10,463 nt of DNA from JAJQCI01 sp964388305 (GCA_964388305.1 CAYMAA010000059.1:1-10463), one strand, 5' to 3'. Numbered from the stretch's first letter, positions 1-6,869 are shown. Numbers and translations: made by a program. The notes: generated by a model not told the origin, from the letters alone.

Positions 1-640
1 TATTTGTCAGCTTTTTAATTGAAAAAACAAAGCCGTTGTTGCCTATTGAAATATTGCTTATGTTGTTTTCAACAGATGTTATGTTTTCAATAATTTCTAT
101 ATATGTAGACGGGTCTTGGGCAATAACAAACATTCTGCCGTCATCAATTTTAGCTCCGCAATATCTTAAACTGCCCGATTTCCACTCTACGGTAAACGGT
201 TCCGATGTACCTTCGGAAAAAGCGTTTAAAAGCTGTTTAAAACGCCTTGAACCAAAGTTAGTTTTATCTGAATTATCGGAAGTTGCCAAAACACTGCCGT
301 TTGGGTCTATAACCCAGCAGGCGGTTATATCCTCAAGGTCTTTAAGCTTTTGCATATTGCCTGCGGAAAAATCATAATCCTGCTTATATTTAACCATATA
401 CGCAATAAGCTCGGCTTTAGCAATAAGAGCATCATCATATTCCTGATATTCAAGCTCTGCCTGGGACTGCCTGTTGGCTAAAACCTCAATGGTATCTTTA
501 AGCTTCGCCTCGGATCTTATGCCTTGGTTATATATTTGAGTACGGGTTTGAACAACTGATATAATAACGGAAAACACCGCAAAGCATAAAACGGCAACCG
601 TTATCATTTTAATTAATTTGATTTTCGCTTCTTTTATCAT
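1..640 (-). CDS. Membrane-anchored Cache-domain sensor protein, N-terminal part
   Basis: This gene is open to the left edge, so only its first 213 residues are visible and the output domain is missing. It begins MIKEAKIKLIKM, with one hydrophobic membrane segment at about residues 11-30. A charged, probably helical stretch follows (about 35-75, rich in E, K, A and L). After that comes an extracytoplasmic PAS-like sensor region with WVIDPNGSVLATS near residue 110 and ISIGNNGFVFSI near residue 200; the second is the usual opening of the membrane-proximal half of a double Cache (dCache_1) domain. Such domains sit outside the membrane in histidine kinases, diguanylate cyclases, chemoreceptors and SpoIIE-type phosphatases, and I cannot tell which this is. 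The start at 640 has the ribosome site AAAGGAG, which overlaps the end of the upstream lipoprotein gene; the two genes are 4 bases apart and surely co-transcribed. Cache family call fairly sure, output unknown. Confidence 0.8.
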   Translation of the reverse strand, partial: MIKEAKIKLIKMITVAVLCFAVFSVIISVVQTRTQIYNQGIRSEAKLKDTIEVLANRQSQAELEYQEYDDALIAKAELIAYMVKYKQDYDFSAGNMQKLKDLEDITACWVIDPNGSVLATSDNSDKTNFGSRRFKQLLNAFSEGTSEPFTVEWKSGSLRYCGAKIDDGRMFVIAQDPSTYIEIIENITSVENNISNISIGNNGFVFSIKKLTN

Positions 641-644
641 TTTA

Positions 645-1463
645 CTACTCCTTTAAACCATGATTAATCATATACTGATCAATAGTACCGTCAGCCAACA
701 GCTCATTCACAAGGCTGTCCGCCGTATCTTTTAACGGTGAGCCTTTCTTCATACATATAGCATAATGCTGTTCCTCAAGCTTTTCGGTCAAAAATTCCGA
801 CGAGTCATCATTATAACCCACAAGAAGGCTGCCGTCGCCTGCGGCGGCGTCAACATCACCTGTTTCAAGTGCGTATGCAAGCTCACTGTAGTCAGTGTAT
901 GTTTTAAAGGATATTCCCCCATTAAATGTTTTAGGATTAAATCCTACAAGATTTACTTTATCTATGTAACCGTTTTCAATCATTGCGTTTACTAAAGCCT
1001 TTGCCGCAGTGGAATTTTCAACAATCCCCACCGTTAAGCCGGCCAAATCCTTTATTGAGCCGATCTCGGCGGACTTCTTTACAAGAATACGCACATAATC
1101 AGAATAATATGATGTGGAAAAATCATATTTTTTCTTTCTCTCTTCTGTTTCGGAAAAGGTGGCTATAATGCAGTCTGCCTCGCCATCGTCCAAAAACTGT
1201 GTTCTCTGGGCATTGTCTACCGCAACAAGCTCAAGAGTTTTTTCTGTTTTCTTCGCAAGATCCTTCGCAATATCTATTTCAAGACCCGAATAAACTCCGC
1301 TTTCGGGGTTTTTGTAGCCAAATCCCGGCACAAAATCTCTCACTCCAACCTTAAGTACACCTTTTTCAACCGTCACATCCTCCGATGCGCTGCTGCCGCA
1401 GCCAACAGCCGCCGCGCAAAATGTTAAACATAAAATAAACGTAATAATTCTTTTAATATTCAT
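645..1463 (-). CDS. Extracellular solute-binding lipoprotein, family 3 (amino-acid type)
   Basis: A 272-residue protein. The start at 1463 gives a lipoprotein signal peptide: MNIKRI, a hydrophobic core, then a lipobox AVGC with the lipidated cysteine at residue 22, followed by a GSS linker. The mature part has the layout of family 3 periplasmic binding proteins (GlnH/PEB1-like): GVLKVGVRDFVPGFGY at the first strand, SGLEIDIAKDLAKK, the ETEERKKKYDFSTSYY block that in relatives lines the amino-acid site, and ALETGDVDAAAGDGSLL in the second lobe. It would be anchored outside the membrane and bind a small ligand, probably an amino acid; the actual ligand cannot be read. No permease or ATPase gene lies beside it. 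The next gene is a Cache sensor, so it may present ligand to a receptor and not a transporter (inference). A TTG start at 1550 in the same frame would add 29 residues and hide the signal peptide, so I rejected it. No good ribosome site directly precedes 1463. Confidence 0.88.
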   Translation of the reverse strand: MNIKRIITFILCLTFCAAAVGCGSSASEDVTVEKGVLKVGVRDFVPGFGYKNPESGVYSGLEIDIAKDLAKKTEKTLELVAVDNAQRTQFLDDGEADCIIATFSETEERKKKYDFSTSYYSDYVRILVKKSAEIGSIKDLAGLTVGIVENSTAAKALVNAMIENGYIDKVNLVGFNPKTFNGGISFKTYTDYSELAYALETGDVDAAAGDGSLLVGYNDDSSEFLTEKLEEQHYAICMKKGSPLKDTADSLVNELLADGTIDQYMINHGLKE

Positions 1464-1589
1464 ACTTTTTATTAAGGCATCCGCCTGCCCTAAATTATGC
1501 CTCCTCCCTAAATTTACAAAACTTAAAACAAATAATAACCCCAAAGCCAAAAAAATAAAGCCTTACTTATAATTTTCAGACATTGTAAA

Positions 1590-1642
1590 GGGCGCTTCTC
1601 AAAATACGGGTAAAACCAAATGCAGAATTTTCAGAAGTACCC
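1590..1642 (-). other. Hairpin in the lipoprotein leader RNA
   Basis: Arms 1590-1605 and 1627-1642 are complementary over 14 of 16 positions (one G-U included), around a 21-base loop. The loop contains GGGTA (1608-1612, plus strand), complementary to TACCC (1638-1642) in the right arm, so a second, mutually exclusive fold is possible. It lies in the untranslated leader between the promoter at 1733-1761 and the start at 1463. I matched it to no riboswitch class. It could be a regulatory leader or a remnant of a small palindromic repeat. Confidence 0.5.
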
Positions 1643-1732
1643 TATAACTGAGAAAAAAACGATATTCAGTTGCGTTTAATCAGTATTTTCCTAATTCGGC
1701 AAGACGAGATAATTATTCATTGGTTCTTTACC

Positions 1733-1761
1733 ATTATATTATAATGACATTCCGTTGTCAA
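1733..1761 (-). promoter_or_regulatory. Perfect sigma-A promoter for the lipoprotein-sensor operon
   Basis: On the minus strand TTGACA (1756-1761), a 17-base spacer and TATAAT (1733-1738) match the housekeeping consensus exactly. Transcription would start near 1726, giving a leader of about 260 nt before the ATG at 1463, which is long for a bacterial operon. The region 1464-1732 shows no credible protein gene on either strand. Confidence 0.75.
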
Positions 1762-1794
1762 CCAAAAATCAATTTTTTAGTCGCTTTGCGGCAT

Positions 1795-1801
1795 TTCGAC
1801 A
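1795..1801 (-). promoter_or_regulatory. Candidate Spo0A box
   Basis: The minus strand reads TGTCGAA, the core binding motif of the sporulation regulator Spo0A, within CTTGTCGAAAT. It lies about 70 bases upstream of the predicted transcription start. A weaker, oppositely oriented TTGTCAA overlaps the -35 element (plus strand, from 1755). A 7-base motif can occur by chance in 10 kb, so this is only suggestive. Confidence 0.3.
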
Positions 1802-1880
1802 AGATGATTTGATATTTTATAACATAAAAACCCTTTATCGCCACAATTTAAAAGGCATTTTACATGCTTTATAATAATAC

Positions 1881-1927
1881 AAAAAAGCCGCAGCAAACAC
1901 AGATATAAAATCCGATTTACTGCGGCT
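1881..1927 (-). terminator. Rho-independent terminator of the decarboxylase operon
   Basis: Read on the minus strand, AGCCGCAG (1927-1920) pairs with CTGCGGCT (1893-1886). The stem extends by three A-T pairs after one mismatch (1916-1918 with 1895-1897) and is followed directly by a run of six T (1886-1881). It starts about 55 bases after the stop codon of the last operon gene at 1982. Confidence 0.85.
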
Positions 1928-1981
1928 GTTGGTTTTAAAACAACCTGCCTTATAAACGGTCATATTAACCATTAGGCTTGG

Positions 1982-3382
1982 TTATACGGGATAAACTCCT
2001 TTTTCCTTATCTGCAAGCTTTTCGTCAACGCCATATTTTTGAGCCTTGCGGAATTTGAAGAAGTCCATCGCAACCTGCGGGAAAAGAACATAGCTGAGTA
2101 CGTCCTCGTCCTGTTCCTTATAGTCCTTAATTGCTTCTTCAGCAGCAGGAAGCTCAGGCTTAAGCAAATCTGCAGGGCGGCAGGTAATTGTTTCCTCATC
2201 GCCGATAACCTTTTTCTTAATCTCATCGGAAATAGGCACGGGAGTTCTTCCATACTTGCCCTTAACAATATCCTTGCTCTCGTTAGGGCACATCTTGTAT
2301 CTTTCGCCCATAAGAACATTGAATACGGCTTGAGTACCAACAATCTGGCTGGAAGGAGTTACAAGAGGAGGATAACCGAAGTCTGCCCTTACCTTAGGCA
2401 CTTCCTCAAGCACCTGAAGGAATTTATCCTCCGCATTGGCATTTTTAAGCTGGCTTACAAGGTTTGAAAGCATACCGCCGGGCACCTGATAAAGAAGTGT
2501 TCTTATATTAACGGAAAGCACCTTTGTGCTTAACAAGCCGCTTTCAAGAGCCTTTTCTCTGATAGGCGTAAGATCATCTGCAATCTCTTTAAGAAGATTT
2601 TGGTCAAGACCGGGATCATACTCCGTACCTTTAAGCGCGGCGTTCATAACCTCTGTTGCAGGCTGAGCCGTACCCATGGAAAGCGGACTCATATCCGTAT
2701 CAATAATATCTGCGCCTGCTTCAATAGCCTTCATATAAGTCATTGAAGCAACACCGGATGTATAGTGGCTGTGTATTTCAAGAGGCAAATTAACCTCTTT
2801 TTTAATAGCTTTAACAAGGTCATAAGCGCGCATTGGCAGTAAAAGACCCGCCATATCCTTAATACAAATAGAGTCAGCGCCCAAATCTCTGTACTGCTTT
2901 GCGAGCTTTACATAATACTCATCAGTATGTACATCGGAAAGTGTAAAGGAAATTGCAAGCTGAGCGTGACCGCCCTCTTTTTTACAAGCATTAACAGCTC
3001 TTTCAAGGTTTCTGGGGTCATTAAGAGCGTCGAAAATTCTCATAATGTCAATACCGTTTGCAATGCTCTTTTGTACAAAAGCGTCTACAACATCATCGGC
3101 ATAATGACGATATCCCAAAATGTTTTGCCCTCTTAAAAGCATTTGAAGCTTTGAGTTGGGAGCTGCTTTTCTTATAAGTCTAAGCCTTTCCCACGGATCT
3201 TCGTGCAAAAATCTTAAACAGGAATCAAATGTAGCGCCGCCCCAAACCTCAAGAGCGCCAAAATCAACTTTATCCATTTTTTCAACAATAGGAAGAATTT
3301 CCTTTGATGAAAGTCTTGTTGCTATAAGCGATTGCTGTCCGTCACGGAGAGTACAATCGCAGATTTTTACTTTTTTACTCAT
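1982..3382 (-). CDS. oadA: Oxaloacetate decarboxylase alpha-like carboxyltransferase (PycB/OadA type, no biotin domain)
   Basis: A 466-residue protein of the HMG-CoA-lyase-like TIM-barrel carboxyltransferases. It transfers the carboxyl of a 2-oxo acid, normally oxaloacetate, to biotin on a carrier protein, releasing pyruvate. The barrel fills about residues 4-280, with CDCTLRDGQQSL near the start and EVWGGATFD at 45-53. The metal site is visible: D9, K175 (the lysine carboxylated in relatives) in CIKDMAGL, and H204/H206 in EIHSHY; the K-to-H spacings (29 and 31) equal those of Vibrio OadA (K178, H207, H209). The PYC_OADA domain follows, with LLYQVPGGMLSNL and GYPPLVTPSSQIVGTQAV. The protein ends without the C-terminal biotinyl domain of Klebsiella OadA (about 595 residues), fitting the separate biotin carrier upstream. 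DGQQS replaces the more common DAHQS. The ribosome site GGAGGG precedes the ATG. It is the last gene of the operon and the terminator follows. Substrate is inferred from family. Confidence 0.92.
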   Translation of the reverse strand: MSKKVKICDCTLRDGQQSLIATRLSSKEILPIVEKMDKVDFGALEVWGGATFDSCLRFLHEDPWERLRLIRKAAPNSKLQMLLRGQNILGYRHYADDVVDAFVQKSIANGIDIMRIFDALNDPRNLERAVNACKKEGGHAQLAISFTLSDVHTDEYYVKLAKQYRDLGADSICIKDMAGLLLPMRAYDLVKAIKKEVNLPLEIHSHYTSGVASMTYMKAIEAGADIIDTDMSPLSMGTAQPATEVMNAALKGTEYDPGLDQNLLKEIADDLTPIREKALESGLLSTKVLSVNIRTLLYQVPGGMLSNLVSQLKNANAEDKFLQVLEEVPKVRADFGYPPLVTPSSQIVGTQAVFNVLMGERYKMCPNESKDIVKGKYGRTPVPISDEIKKKVIGDEETITCRPADLLKPELPAAEEAIKDYKEQDEDVLSYVLFPQVAMDFFKFRKAQKYGVDEKLADKEKGVYPV

Positions 3383-3400
3383 ATTATAAAATCCCTCCGA

Positions 3401-4570
3401 TTATTTAAGAAAAAGTGCTAAGAATATACCTGATGCAATTGCAGAGCCTATAACGCCCGCAACATTGGGGCCCATAGCGTGCATAAGCAGATAGTTGTTG
3501 GGGTTTTCTTCCTTACCTACATTTTGAGCAACTCTCGCCGCCATAGGTACTGCGGAAACGCCTGCTGCACCAATAAGCGGATTAATTTTGCCTCCTGTAA
3601 GCTTGCACATTAACTTGCCAAAAATCACACCGCCTGCCGTAGATACCATAAACGCCACAAGACCGAGTACCACTATCTTTAATGTATCAGGTGTTAAAAA
3701 TGTTGCTCCGTTTGTTGTTGCGCCAACAGAAAGACCAATAAAAAGGCTTAAGCAGTACATAAGCGCCTCAGAAGCGTGATGAGCAATTTTTTCCGTAACA
3801 CCGCAAACCTTTAAAAGATTTCCAAGCATAAGCATACCTATAAGTGATGCCGTTGACGGAAGAATAACAATTACAAGAATTGATACAAGGATAGGGAATA
3901 CAATTTTTTCCGTTTTGGAAACAGGTCTTAACTGCTCCATTTTAATCGCCCTTTCCTTCTTTGTTGTCAAAAGCTTCATAATAGGCGGCTGTATAATAGG
4001 TATAAGCGCCATATAAGAGTACGCCGCAACCGCAACTCTGTCCAAAATTTCAGGAGCAAGCTGTGTTGTTGTAAAAATTGCCGTAGGCCCATCCGCACCG
4101 CCTATAATACCTATGGAAGATGCCTGCTCGGGCGAAAAGCCAAGCGCAAGAGCGCCTAAAAACGCAATAAATATACCAAGCTGCGCCGCCGCGCCCAAAA
4201 GCAGACTCTTGGGGTTGGCAATAAGCGGGCCAAAGTCTGTCATAACACCTACGCCTAAAAAGATGAGCGGAGGGAATATACCCATTTCGTCACCCATATA
4301 CATAATTCCCAGTAATCCCGGGGTTTCCGTTCCTCCCGGCTTAATTGCCAGGCCCGCAGCGCCGGGTATATTAACAAGGAGCATACCAAATGCTATAGGC
4401 AAAAGGAGCAAAGGCTCAAACTTTTTAACAATCGCAAGATAAACAAAAAACAATGCAACTATTATCATTATAACATTTTTGTATCCGTCGTTTTCAAAAA
4501 GCAGTAAAATACCCGATTGAGAAAGCAGACCGTTAACTATGCCGGAAAGGCTTTCCATAAATTCTGCCAT
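3401..4570 (-). CDS. oadB: Sodium-translocating decarboxylase, beta subunit
   Basis: A 389-residue polytopic membrane protein with many hydrophobic helices. In the family (OadB, MmdB, GcdB) it decarboxylates carboxybiotin and uses the energy to pump Na+ out of the cell. The residues shown to matter in Klebsiella OadB are all present with a constant offset of 43: D160 (D203) in GIIGGADGPT, Y186 (Y229), N330 (N373), G334 (G377), S339 (S382) and R346 (R389) in NPLIGAAGVSAVPMAARV. The C-terminal MHAMGPNVAGVIGSAIASG block is also typical. The pump site therefore appears intact, with no indel between the sodium-site helices. The ribosome site GGAGGT lies just before the ATG, and 18 bases separate it from the next gene, within one operon. 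The beta subunit alone does not reveal which acid is decarboxylated; the symbol is given for the family. Confidence 0.95.
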   Translation of the reverse strand: MAEFMESLSGIVNGLLSQSGILLLFENDGYKNVIMIIVALFFVYLAIVKKFEPLLLLPIAFGMLLVNIPGAAGLAIKPGGTETPGLLGIMYMGDEMGIFPPLIFLGVGVMTDFGPLIANPKSLLLGAAAQLGIFIAFLGALALGFSPEQASSIGIIGGADGPTAIFTTTQLAPEILDRVAVAAYSYMALIPIIQPPIMKLLTTKKERAIKMEQLRPVSKTEKIVFPILVSILVIVILPSTASLIGMLMLGNLLKVCGVTEKIAHHASEALMYCLSLFIGLSVGATTNGATFLTPDTLKIVVLGLVAFMVSTAGGVIFGKLMCKLTGGKINPLIGAAGVSAVPMAARVAQNVGKEENPNNYLLMHAMGPNVAGVIGSAIASGIFLALFLK

Positions 4571-4589
4571 AATATTACCTCCGTTTCAA

Positions 4590-4973
4590 TTATTCAACGG
4601 TAATAAGTACATCATCGGAATTTACAGACTGACCCTTAGCCGCAAGAACAGACGTAACCGTTCCGCCAACAGGTGTAACAATCTCATTTTCCATCTTCAT
4701 TGCTTCAAGTATAATAACAGCCTGGTTTTCGGCTACCTTATCCCCAACCTTTACCTTAACGTCCAAAATTGTGCCGGGCATTGGCGCCTTTACAGGTGTT
4801 CCGCTGCCTGCTTTAGCGGCAGGTGCAGGTGCGGCGGCAGGCGCCGGCGCTGCTGCAGGAGCAGGTGTGGGCGCTGCAGGAGCGGCAGCCACGGGAGCTG
4901 CGCCGTTTCCAATATCCTCTACTGTTACATCGTATGCGGTTCCGTTTACCGTAACTCTAAAATTCTTTAACAT
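4590..4973 (-). CDS. Biotin carrier protein of the decarboxylase complex
   Basis: A 127-residue protein in three parts. Residues 1-24 form a short N-terminal strand region (MLKNFRVTVNGTAYDVTVED), as in MmdC/GcdC-type carriers. Residues 25-57 are a flexible linker almost wholly of Ala and Pro. Residues about 58-127 are a biotinyl domain with APMPGTI at its start and EAMKMEN at 90-96, where K93 should be biotinylated by the cell's biotin ligase. It carries CO2 as carboxybiotin from a carboxyltransferase to the beta subunit, the linker acting as a swinging arm. It corresponds to the 1.3S subunit of transcarboxylase and to MmdC or GcdC of the sodium pumps. The ribosome site AGGAGGA precedes the ATG. 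The linker DNA is GC-rich, which creates Gly/Ala- and Cys/Arg-rich open frames on the opposite strand that are not genes. Confidence 0.93.
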   Translation of the reverse strand: MLKNFRVTVNGTAYDVTVEDIGNGAAPVAAAPAAPTPAPAAAPAPAAAPAPAAKAGSGTPVKAPMPGTILDVKVKVGDKVAENQAVIILEAMKMENEIVTPVGGTVTSVLAAKGQSVNSDDVLITVE

Positions 4974-4990
4974 TGTTCGTTCCTCCTATA

Positions 4991-5407
4991 TTAAATAACT
5001 GTAACGTGTTCTCTCTGTTCACGAATGGCCTCTTTTTGCCATGTTTTAGATTTCTTAAAGCTTCTTACAATCAAATTGTCCTCGGATGTGTTAAGGCTTG
5101 CAGCTATTGCCGCAGTAATTACCGCAATAAGCTCGCTGTCGTTCTGTGCCTGAACAGGAGCTGCGGCAGGCGCGGCTGTTGTTTTAGGTACTGTCGCAGC
5201 AGGTGTTGCTTCAGTCTTTTTCTGCTTTCTTATAACAGTTTTTTCTCCAAAATGCTCTATGGCATAAATAATTTTGCCCGCAACGGAAATTACTATCGCA
5301 ATAAGTCCCAGCAGAATAAGAACCGTACAAAAGCCTACAAGGGCAACAACACCGCCATCACCCAAAGAAAAGTTTGAAGTATCAAGCGCCAATAAATATA
5401 AGTTCAT
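4991..5407 (-). CDS. OadG/MmdD-like small membrane subunit of the decarboxylase
   Basis: A 138-residue protein with a single membrane segment at about residues 19-49, after a short outside N-terminus. An Ala/Pro/Thr-rich linker follows (about 65-88), then a conserved C-terminal piece, SELIAVITAAIAASLNTSEDNLIVRSFKK (split here as residues 91-105 and 106-119), seen in MmdD/OadG-type subunits that hold the soluble carboxyltransferase on the membrane pump. This matches MmdD more than the shorter Klebsiella OadG, and no metal-binding histidine cluster like that of OadG is evident. It sits between the MmdA-like gene (15 bases upstream) and the biotin carrier gene (17 bases downstream). The ribosome site is weaker than those of its neighbours (GGCGGTGAG). 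Its expected job is assembly and stability of the complex at the inner face of the membrane. Confidence 0.85.
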   Translation of the reverse strand: MNLYLLALDTSNFSLGDGGVVALVGFCTVLILLGLIAIVISVAGKIIYAIEHFGEKTVIRKQKKTEATPAATVPKTTAAPAAAPVQAQNDSELIAVITAAIAASLNTSEDNLIVRSFKKSKTWQKEAIREQREHVTVI

Positions 5408-5422
5408 ACACTCACCGCCTAA

Positions 5423-6778
5423 TTAAATACTGTTGTGCTTTTTCGCAACCGTCTGCACTCTCTTGGAATAAAGCATTTCCAAGCTTGCAATAACGTGCTT
5501 TCTTGTAGCCGCCGGAATAATAACATCATCAATATATCCAAGCTCTGCCGAGGTATACGGAGAAGACGCCTCCTCATATTCTTCTTCGGTATACTGTTTC
5601 ATAACATTAACGCTGCCCTGTTTGTTAAGCAGTGAAATTTCCGCATTAGGCCATGCAAGAGTAACATCTGCGCCTATAAATTTGGAGTTCATAAGCATAT
5701 AAGCGCTTCCTATACCCTTATTCACAATAACATTTACTTTGGCAACAGTAGCCTCGGCAAAAGCTGATAAAAGCGCCGTACAACTCATCATAAGCTCCTG
5801 CTGTTTATCAACATTAACTTTTTTGTACCCCTCAGCATCGGTAATTGTAACTATGGGAATGTTAAATGCATCGCACATTTTAACAAACTTAGCCGCCTTT
5901 TTAGCTCCGTCAGTGCTTAAACCGCCTCTGTTGGCAACTGCGCCAACGGTAACACCGTTTACCTTAATAAGGGTTGTAATTATTTCTTTTCCAAATTCCG
6001 GCTGAATTTCAAATCCGCCAAAATCGTCCGCTATTGTGCTTATTATGTAGGCAGGGTCAATAGCCGCTGTATTAAGCTCTTCGCTTTCTCTGTTAATATC
6101 AGCGCCGTTGTCCTCTGCGGCAAAATCTATGTTGTTAAGCGGCATAAGGTCTACAAGCTTGTAAGCCGCCTGTAAGCACTCCTCTTCCGTTTTGTAGCTT
6201 TCATGCACAAGTCCGGATTTTTCCGAATGGAACTCTCCGGAGCTGAAGCTTGAATATAAAAGCTCCGCATCCTCTGCACCCTTTAAAGCCGCAGGGCTTG
6301 AAAGGAACATTTTAGCGTCTGTACTCTTCATAATTACAAAGTCCGAAAGCGTTGGCACATACGCCGCCATACCCAGGCAGTCCCCCAGCACAACGGCAAT
6401 TTGCGGAATAACACCGCTTGCCTTTGTAACATTTTTTAATAAAATACCGTAAGCCTCAAGCGCCTGCTGACCGTCCTCCAAAACAACTCCCTCAGAGTCC
6501 AGCACAGCAACAACAGGTGCGCCCATATTAATTGCTTTTTCATAAAGATTTGCTATCTTTTGAGCGTGTTTTCTGTTAACAGCGCCCTCCTGAGCATAAG
6601 CAAAACAAAGCTTACCGTTTACCGAGCCGTAACCTGTAACCACGTTAGCGCCCTTTGTAAATCCTTCAAGCTCCACAAAGCTTGCCTCATCAAAAAGCTT
6701 TTGCAAACGAACATAGGCCTTGGTCGGTTCAGCTGACTTAATTTTTTTAAGCTCGTTGATTTTACTGACTATATCCAT
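5423..6778 (-). CDS. Divergent MmdA/AccD-type carboxyltransferase subunit
   Basis: A 451-residue protein of the biotin-dependent acyl-CoA carboxyltransferase family (MmdA, PccB, 12S). Two crotonase-like halves can be followed: LFDEASFVEL and NVVTGYGSVNG (28-55), then HAQKI, GAPVVAVLDSEG and SGVIPQIAVVLGDCLGMAAY (71-140); in the second half VNGVTVGAVANR, KFVKMCDAFNIPIVTITD, FAEATVAKVNVIV, AWPNAEISLL and YTSAELGYIDDVIIP. It is shorter than MmdA (about 510). Several usual catalytic motifs are altered: DSEGVVLEDG where relatives have DSGGARIQEG, no GGSLGE loop before HAQKI, TDAEGYKKVNVDKQQE in place of DVPGFLPG..QE, and GIGSAYMLM in place of GGAYDVM. Its substrate is therefore doubtful: an unusual acyl-CoA, or a structural role. 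It is the first gene of the operon; GGAGGT precedes the ATG. Fold sure, specific reaction not. Confidence 0.85.
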   Translation of the reverse strand: MDIVSKINELKKIKSAEPTKAYVRLQKLFDEASFVELEGFTKGANVVTGYGSVNGKLCFAYAQEGAVNRKHAQKIANLYEKAINMGAPVVAVLDSEGVVLEDGQQALEAYGILLKNVTKASGVIPQIAVVLGDCLGMAAYVPTLSDFVIMKSTDAKMFLSSPAALKGAEDAELLYSSFSSGEFHSEKSGLVHESYKTEEECLQAAYKLVDLMPLNNIDFAAEDNGADINRESEELNTAAIDPAYIISTIADDFGGFEIQPEFGKEIITTLIKVNGVTVGAVANRGGLSTDGAKKAAKFVKMCDAFNIPIVTITDAEGYKKVNVDKQQELMMSCTALLSAFAEATVAKVNVIVNKGIGSAYMLMNSKFIGADVTLAWPNAEISLLNKQGSVNVMKQYTEEEYEEASSPYTSAELGYIDDVIIPAATRKHVIASLEMLYSKRVQTVAKKHNSI

Positions 6779-6808
6779 TAAGCTACCTCCAAAAAATATA
6801 ATAAATTT

Positions 6809-6827
6809 TTTAACAAAAATTGTTGAA
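6809..6827. promoter_or_regulatory. Inverted repeat between operon promoter and start, candidate operator
   Basis: TTTAACAA (6809-6816), a 3-base spacer and TTGTTGAA (6820-6827) form an inverted repeat with 7 of 8 matching positions. It lies between the predicted start of the decarboxylase transcript and the ribosome site, and touches the -35 of the divergent exonuclease promoter. The half-site order is the reverse of the usual Rex site (TTGTTAA..TTAACAA), so I assign no regulator. Confidence 0.35.
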
Positions 6828-6851
6828 ATCCAATTAGTTTTATTGTACTAT
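6823..6851 (+). promoter_or_regulatory. Putative promoter of the exonuclease gene
   Basis: TTGAAA (6823-6828), a 17-base spacer and TACTAT (6846-6851) form a fair sigma-A promoter. Its -10 overlaps the -10 of the opposing decarboxylase promoter, so the two could not be occupied at once. The leader to the chosen ATG at 6949 would be about 90 bases. Confidence 0.45.
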
Positions 6852-6869
6852 AAATATTAAAATAGTCAA
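6842..6869 (-). promoter_or_regulatory. Putative sigma-A promoter of the decarboxylase operon
   Basis: On the minus strand TTGACT (6864-6869), a 16-base spacer and TACAAT (6842-6847) lie about 65 bases upstream of the first operon gene at 6778. The leader of roughly 55 nt contains the inverted repeat at 6809-6827 and the GGAGGT ribosome site. Confidence 0.6.

Noticed and set aside
645..1550. Longer lipoprotein reading from a TTG at 1550
   Set aside because: It has no ribosome site and would place 29 residues before a clear lipoprotein signal peptide starting at 1463.
1590..1642. T-box, c-di-GMP, lysine or glycine riboswitch
   Set aside because: None of the conserved core motifs of these classes could be found in the leader.
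4539..4998. Cys/Arg-rich and Gly/Ala-rich open frames on the plus strand
   Set aside because: They are antisense to the Ala/Pro linker of the biotin carrier, whose GC-rich codons remove stops from the other frames.
6809..6827. Rex operator
   Set aside because: The half-sites are in the opposite order to the Rex consensus and the spacing differs.
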